Assembly (NCBI RefSeq): GCF_003467125.1
Contig: NZ_QSFA01000006.1
Coordinates: forward strand, 57,672-121,671
Reading direction: 5' to 3'
Source: Megasphaera sp. AM44-1BH
Lineage (GTDB): Bacteria; Bacillota; Negativicutes; Veillonellales; Megasphaeraceae
DNA length: 64,000 nucleotides
Made by a program: the position numbers and the translations under genes. A model generated the notes under the pieces. The model was not told the origin of the DNA. It was given only the letters and a program-made list of their open reading frames with translations, and did no database searches. Shown piece after piece: positions 60,998 to 64,000 of the stretch (within the stretch, counting starts at the first letter, position 1; each line of letters begins with the position of its first letter).

Positions 60998-62461
60998 GTG
61001 GAAGCATTAACGATACATGCACTGCATGATAAACTCGTACATAAGGAAATTTCTGCCGTCGAACTGACGGAGAAGTTTATTGCCCGCAAGGATGCGGTCG
61101 AACCGGACGTCAAGGCTTTTTTGTCGGACAACCGGAACAATGCCCTGGAAGCGGCTGCCGCAGTCGATAAGAAAATTGCTGCCGGGGAAGCCATTGCCGA
61201 TATGGCCGGTGTACCGGGTGCGATTAAGGATGTCATCTGCATTGCCGGACAGAACACGACATGTGGCTCAAAAATCCTTGAACATTTCAAATCGCCCTAT
61301 AATGCGACGGTCATTGAAAAACTGAATGCCCTCGATTATATCAGCCTGGGCAAGACGAATATGGATGAATTTGCCATGGGCAGTTCGACGGAAAACTCGG
61401 CATATCAGATTACGCATAATCCCTGGAATCTGGACTATGTACCGGGCGGTTCGTCCGGCGGTTCCGCCGCTGCCGTAGCCGCCGGGGAAGCGGTCTGGTC
61501 CCTCGGTTCTGATACAGGCGGCTCTATCCGCCAGCCTGCTGCCTACTGCGGCCTCGTAGGCCTCAAACCGACGTATGGCCTCGTTTCCCGGTATGGCCTT
61601 GTCGCCTACGGTTCGTCCCTCGATCAGATTGGACCGTTTACCAATGACGTAGAAGACTGTGCTATTGTCCTCAATGCCATTGCCGGCCACGATGCAAAAG
61701 ACTCGACGTCTATCCCACAGGAAAAGAAAGATTACAAAAAAGCGCTGGTCAATGATGTAAAAGGCATGAAAATCGGCGTGCCGGAAGAATTCTTTGTGGA
61801 AGGTCTCGATGACCAGTGCCGCAAAGCCCTGGAAGAAGCTATTGATACATATAAGAAGCTCGGTGCCGAAATCGTACCAGTCAAAATGCCTCATATGAAA
61901 TATGGCCTGGCTGCTTACTACATCATTGCTCCGGCAGAAGCCAGCTCCAATCTGGCCCGTTACGACGGAGTTGGATTCGGATTCCGGGCTGATGGCACGG
62001 ATATTGTCGATATGTACCGCAAGACCCGTACAGAAGGGTTTGGACCCGAAGTAAAACGGCGCATTATGCTGGGGACGTATGTCTTAAGTTCCGGTTACTA
62101 CGATGCCTATTATCTGCGGGCTATGAAAGTGCGTACCCTGGTAAAACAGGATTTTGACAATGCTCTTCGTACCTGTGATGTCCTACTCACGCCGACGGCA
62201 CCGGATACGGCATTTAAAATCGGCCAGAATGACAACAATCCCCTGGCCATGTATCTGGGTGACGTCTGCACGGTTACACTGAATCTGGCCGGCCTTCCGG
62301 GCATCAGCATTCCCTGTGGCTTCAAAAACGGCCTTCCCATTGGCATGCAGCTCATTGGCAGGGCACTCGATGAAGAAACGCTGCTGCGCGTCGCCTATAC
62401 GTTTGAACAAAACCGCACGGACCTGAAGAAGCCGCTGCCCATGGGGGAGGTTGAACTCTGA
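60998..62461 (+). CDS. gatA: Glutamyl-tRNA(Gln) amidotransferase subunit A
   Basis: 487 residues of the amidase signature family. The catalytic triad is visible: Lys in PGAIKDVICI and the two Ser residues in GGSSGGSAAAVAAGEAVWSLGSDTGGS. GatA releases ammonia from glutamine for GatB. The start is GTG 60998 behind GAGGAGG. It shares one base with gatB. Confidence 0.97.
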   Translation: MEALTIHALHDKLVHKEISAVELTEKFIARKDAVEPDVKAFLSDNRNNALEAAAAVDKKIAAGEAIADMAGVPGAIKDVICIAGQNTTCGSKILEHFKSPYNATVIEKLNALDYISLGKTNMDEFAMGSSTENSAYQITHNPWNLDYVPGGSSGGSAAAVAAGEAVWSLGSDTGGSIRQPAAYCGLVGLKPTYGLVSRYGLVAYGSSLDQIGPFTNDVEDCAIVLNAIAGHDAKDSTSIPQEKKDYKKALVNDVKGMKIGVPEEFFVEGLDDQCRKALEEAIDTYKKLGAEIVPVKMPHMKYGLAAYYIIAPAEASSNLARYDGVGFGFRADGTDIVDMYRKTRTEGFGPEVKRRIMLGTYVLSSGYYDAYYLRAMKVRTLVKQDFDNALRTCDVLLTPTAPDTAFKIGQNDNNPLAMYLGDVCTVTLNLAGLPGISIPCGFKNGLPIGMQLIGRALDEETLLRVAYTFEQNRTDLKKPLPMGEVEL

Positions 62462-63900
62462 TGAAATATGAATCCGTTATCGGCCTGGAAGTCCATGTCG
62501 AACTGAAAACGAAAACAAAGATTTTCTGCGGCTGCTCCACTGAATTCGGTGCCCAGCCCAATACACACGTCTGCCCGGTCTGCCTGGGCCTGCCGGGAAG
62601 CATGCCCGTACTCAACAAGGAAGTTCTTCACTACGCGGTAAAAGCCGGCCTGGCACTTCATTGCGATATTCTGCCGTTCAGTAAATTTGACCGTAAGAAT
62701 TATTACTATCCCGATTTGCCGAAAAATTTCCAGACATCCCAGTATGATCTGCCCATCTGCCTCAACGGCTATGTCGATATCGAGGTAGGCGGCAAGACGC
62801 GCCGCGTTCATCTGACCCGTATCCATATGGAAGAAGATGCCGGTAAACTGGTACACAGCGGGGCTTCCATTGACACATCGGATACGACCTTCGTCGATTA
62901 TAACCGTACCGGTGTCCCCTTGCTTGAAATCGTATCCGAACCGGATCTGCGCAGTGGGGAAGAAGCCCGGGCCTATCTGGAAAAACTCCGTTCCATCATG
63001 CAGTATCTCGGCGTATCCGACTGCCGTATGGAAGAAGGCAGTATGCGCTGTGATGCCAACATTTCCGTGCGTCCTGTCGGCAGTGACAAATTGGGGACGA
63101 AGACGGAAATCAAAAACATCAATTCCTTCAGTGGTGTCCAGAAGGGCATCGAATACGAAGCCGTCCGTCAGGCCCAGATACTCGATGAAGGTGGCACGAT
63201 CCAGCAGGCAACACGCGGCTGGGAAGAAGCGAAGGGCATTACGGTCCTGCAGCGTGTCAAAGAAGGCGATGCCGATTACCGCTATTTCCCGGAACCGGAT
63301 CTGATTCCCATCGAAGTGTCCAAGGATTATATCGAACAGGTACGGGCCGAATTGCCGGAAATGCCTGATGCACGGCGGCAGCGTTTCCAGGATGAACTGG
63401 GCCTGCCTGAATATGATGCCAATCTCCTGACGCTGGAAAAACAGACAGCTGATTATTTTGAAGACGTCGTAAAAGAAGGCATCGACGCCAAGACGGCTTC
63501 TAACTGGATGCTCGGCGAATTTGCCAAGAAGCTGAATGAAGAAGGCGTAACGGCTGATCAGGCCCCTGTACGTCCTGCGGCTCTGGCCGGCCTTCTCAAA
63601 CTCATTGCCAAGGGCACGATTTCTGGCAAGATTGCCAAGAAAGTCCTGCCGGAAATGTGGTCCAGTGGTAAGTCGGCCGACGAGGTCGTCAAAGAACAGG
63701 GACTGGTACAGATTACCGATACGGGCGCTATTGAAGAAATCGTCAAATCGGTCATTGCTGCCAATCCGCAATCGGTTGCCGATTATAAAGCAGGCAAGAA
63801 GAAAGCCATCGGCTTCCTTGTCGGCCAGGTCATGAAACAGACCAAAGGCCGGGCCAATCCGGGAGTCGTCAACCAGCTGCTCACCAAAAATCTGGAATAA
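62461..63900 (+). CDS. gatB: Aspartyl/glutamyl-tRNA amidotransferase subunit B
   Basis: 479 residues: YESVIGLEVHVELKTKTKIFCGC, CPVCLGLPGSMPVLN with the zinc-binding Cys residues, and the C-terminal YqeY-like tRNA-binding tail. GatB phosphorylates and amidates Glu-tRNA(Gln) or Asp-tRNA(Asn). Presence of gatCAB implies indirect Gln-tRNA (or Asn-tRNA) formation. The remaining 100 bases of the window hold no recognisable gene. Confidence 0.97.
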   Translation: MKYESVIGLEVHVELKTKTKIFCGCSTEFGAQPNTHVCPVCLGLPGSMPVLNKEVLHYAVKAGLALHCDILPFSKFDRKNYYYPDLPKNFQTSQYDLPICLNGYVDIEVGGKTRRVHLTRIHMEEDAGKLVHSGASIDTSDTTFVDYNRTGVPLLEIVSEPDLRSGEEARAYLEKLRSIMQYLGVSDCRMEEGSMRCDANISVRPVGSDKLGTKTEIKNINSFSGVQKGIEYEAVRQAQILDEGGTIQQATRGWEEAKGITVLQRVKEGDADYRYFPEPDLIPIEVSKDYIEQVRAELPEMPDARRQRFQDELGLPEYDANLLTLEKQTADYFEDVVKEGIDAKTASNWMLGEFAKKLNEEGVTADQAPVRPAALAGLLKLIAKGTISGKIAKKVLPEMWSSGKSADEVVKEQGLVQITDTGAIEEIVKSVIAANPQSVADYKAGKKKAIGFLVGQVMKQTKGRANPGVVNQLLTKNLE

Positions 63901-64000
63901 GAGTATGCCTCTATACCTTTGCTGACTGTACAATAAAAGGCTGCAACAAAATGAGTGATATGCTCCCCCTATGAGAGACAGTAAAAAATAAAACTGTCAT

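Noticed and set aside
62395..63933. 512-codon open frame antisense to gatB
   Set aside because: It mirrors gatB exactly and its translation has no family pattern; long antisense frames arise from the codon bias of the real gene. The same holds for the long minus-strand frames over ffh (18391-19695), yebC (22390-23253) and the AICAR formyltransferase (2818-4053).
63901..64000. Possible mobile-element edge at the window end
   Set aside because: The 100 bases show no gene, repeat or clear hairpin; nothing can be claimed.

Overview
The window looks like chromosomal DNA of a Megasphaera-like member of the Negativicutes (Veillonellales), a Firmicute with an outer membrane. Three things point there. 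A 137-residue flavodoxin at 48995-49408 reads almost like the classical Megasphaera elsdenii flavodoxin as I remember it. A C-terminally anchored autotransporter with a terminal aromatic residue (41107-43605) requires an outer membrane. Gene order and control elements are Firmicute-like (SRP/rpsP/trmD cluster, T-box, ZTP riboswitch). No rRNA or tRNA gene was recognised. Most of the window is dense, moderately GC-rich housekeeping DNA; the CRISPR block is visibly richer in A+T.

Left part (1-5955): rnhB (5' end outside the window), a beta-hydroxyacid dehydrogenase, a kinase-fold protein on the minus strand, and an AICAR formyltransferase gene behind a ZTP riboswitch with its promoter and terminator. 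Then come a truncated orphan RelB-like antitoxin and an unrecognised 533-residue protein.

CRISPR part (about 6130-17240): a complete type III-A locus, cas1-cas2-cas10(csm1)-csm2-csm3-csm4-csm5-cas6-csm6, between two arrays in the same orientation. The arrays have 8 and 12 repeats, and their leaders share a 108-base identical block. Cas10 keeps both HD and GGDD, and Csm6 keeps CARF and HEPN motifs, so cyclic oligoadenylate signalling looks intact. An Rpn-type nuclease/transposase remnant lies just beyond the second array.

Middle part (17900-40800): ylxM-ffh-rpsP-khpA-ylqD-rimM-trmD-SPOUT methyltransferase-yebC; a secreted protein and a GNAT acetyltransferase; a small alarmone synthetase joined to a two-component system; a class II aldolase; a Pit phosphate transporter with its DUF47 partner; a coiled-coil/RHH/Nudix group; a phosphoribosyltransferase; then rpmE, a DUF1385 protein, prfA, prmC, a Sua5/TsaC protein, rpiB and upp; metA behind a methionine T-box; and rplM-rpsI.

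Right part (41100-64000): the autotransporter; a TetR gene and a HlyD/ABC-2 exporter operon with two near-identical palindromic operators; an EFR1-type flavodoxin-ferredoxin; a putatively Fur-controlled DUF3793-flavodoxin pair. Next is a metal region: a Zn/Cd-type P-ATPase, two paralogous small membrane proteins, two HMA2-like proteins and a P-type ATPase with SCGLKL where CPC is expected. It is followed by DUF2325-feoA-feoB and a Cys-rich Feo-associated peptide, and by gatCAB. The least described parts are the HMA2/noncanonical ATPase cluster with its TGTCAATATTGACA palindrome, the ATPase-less exporter, and the twin-leader CRISPR locus.
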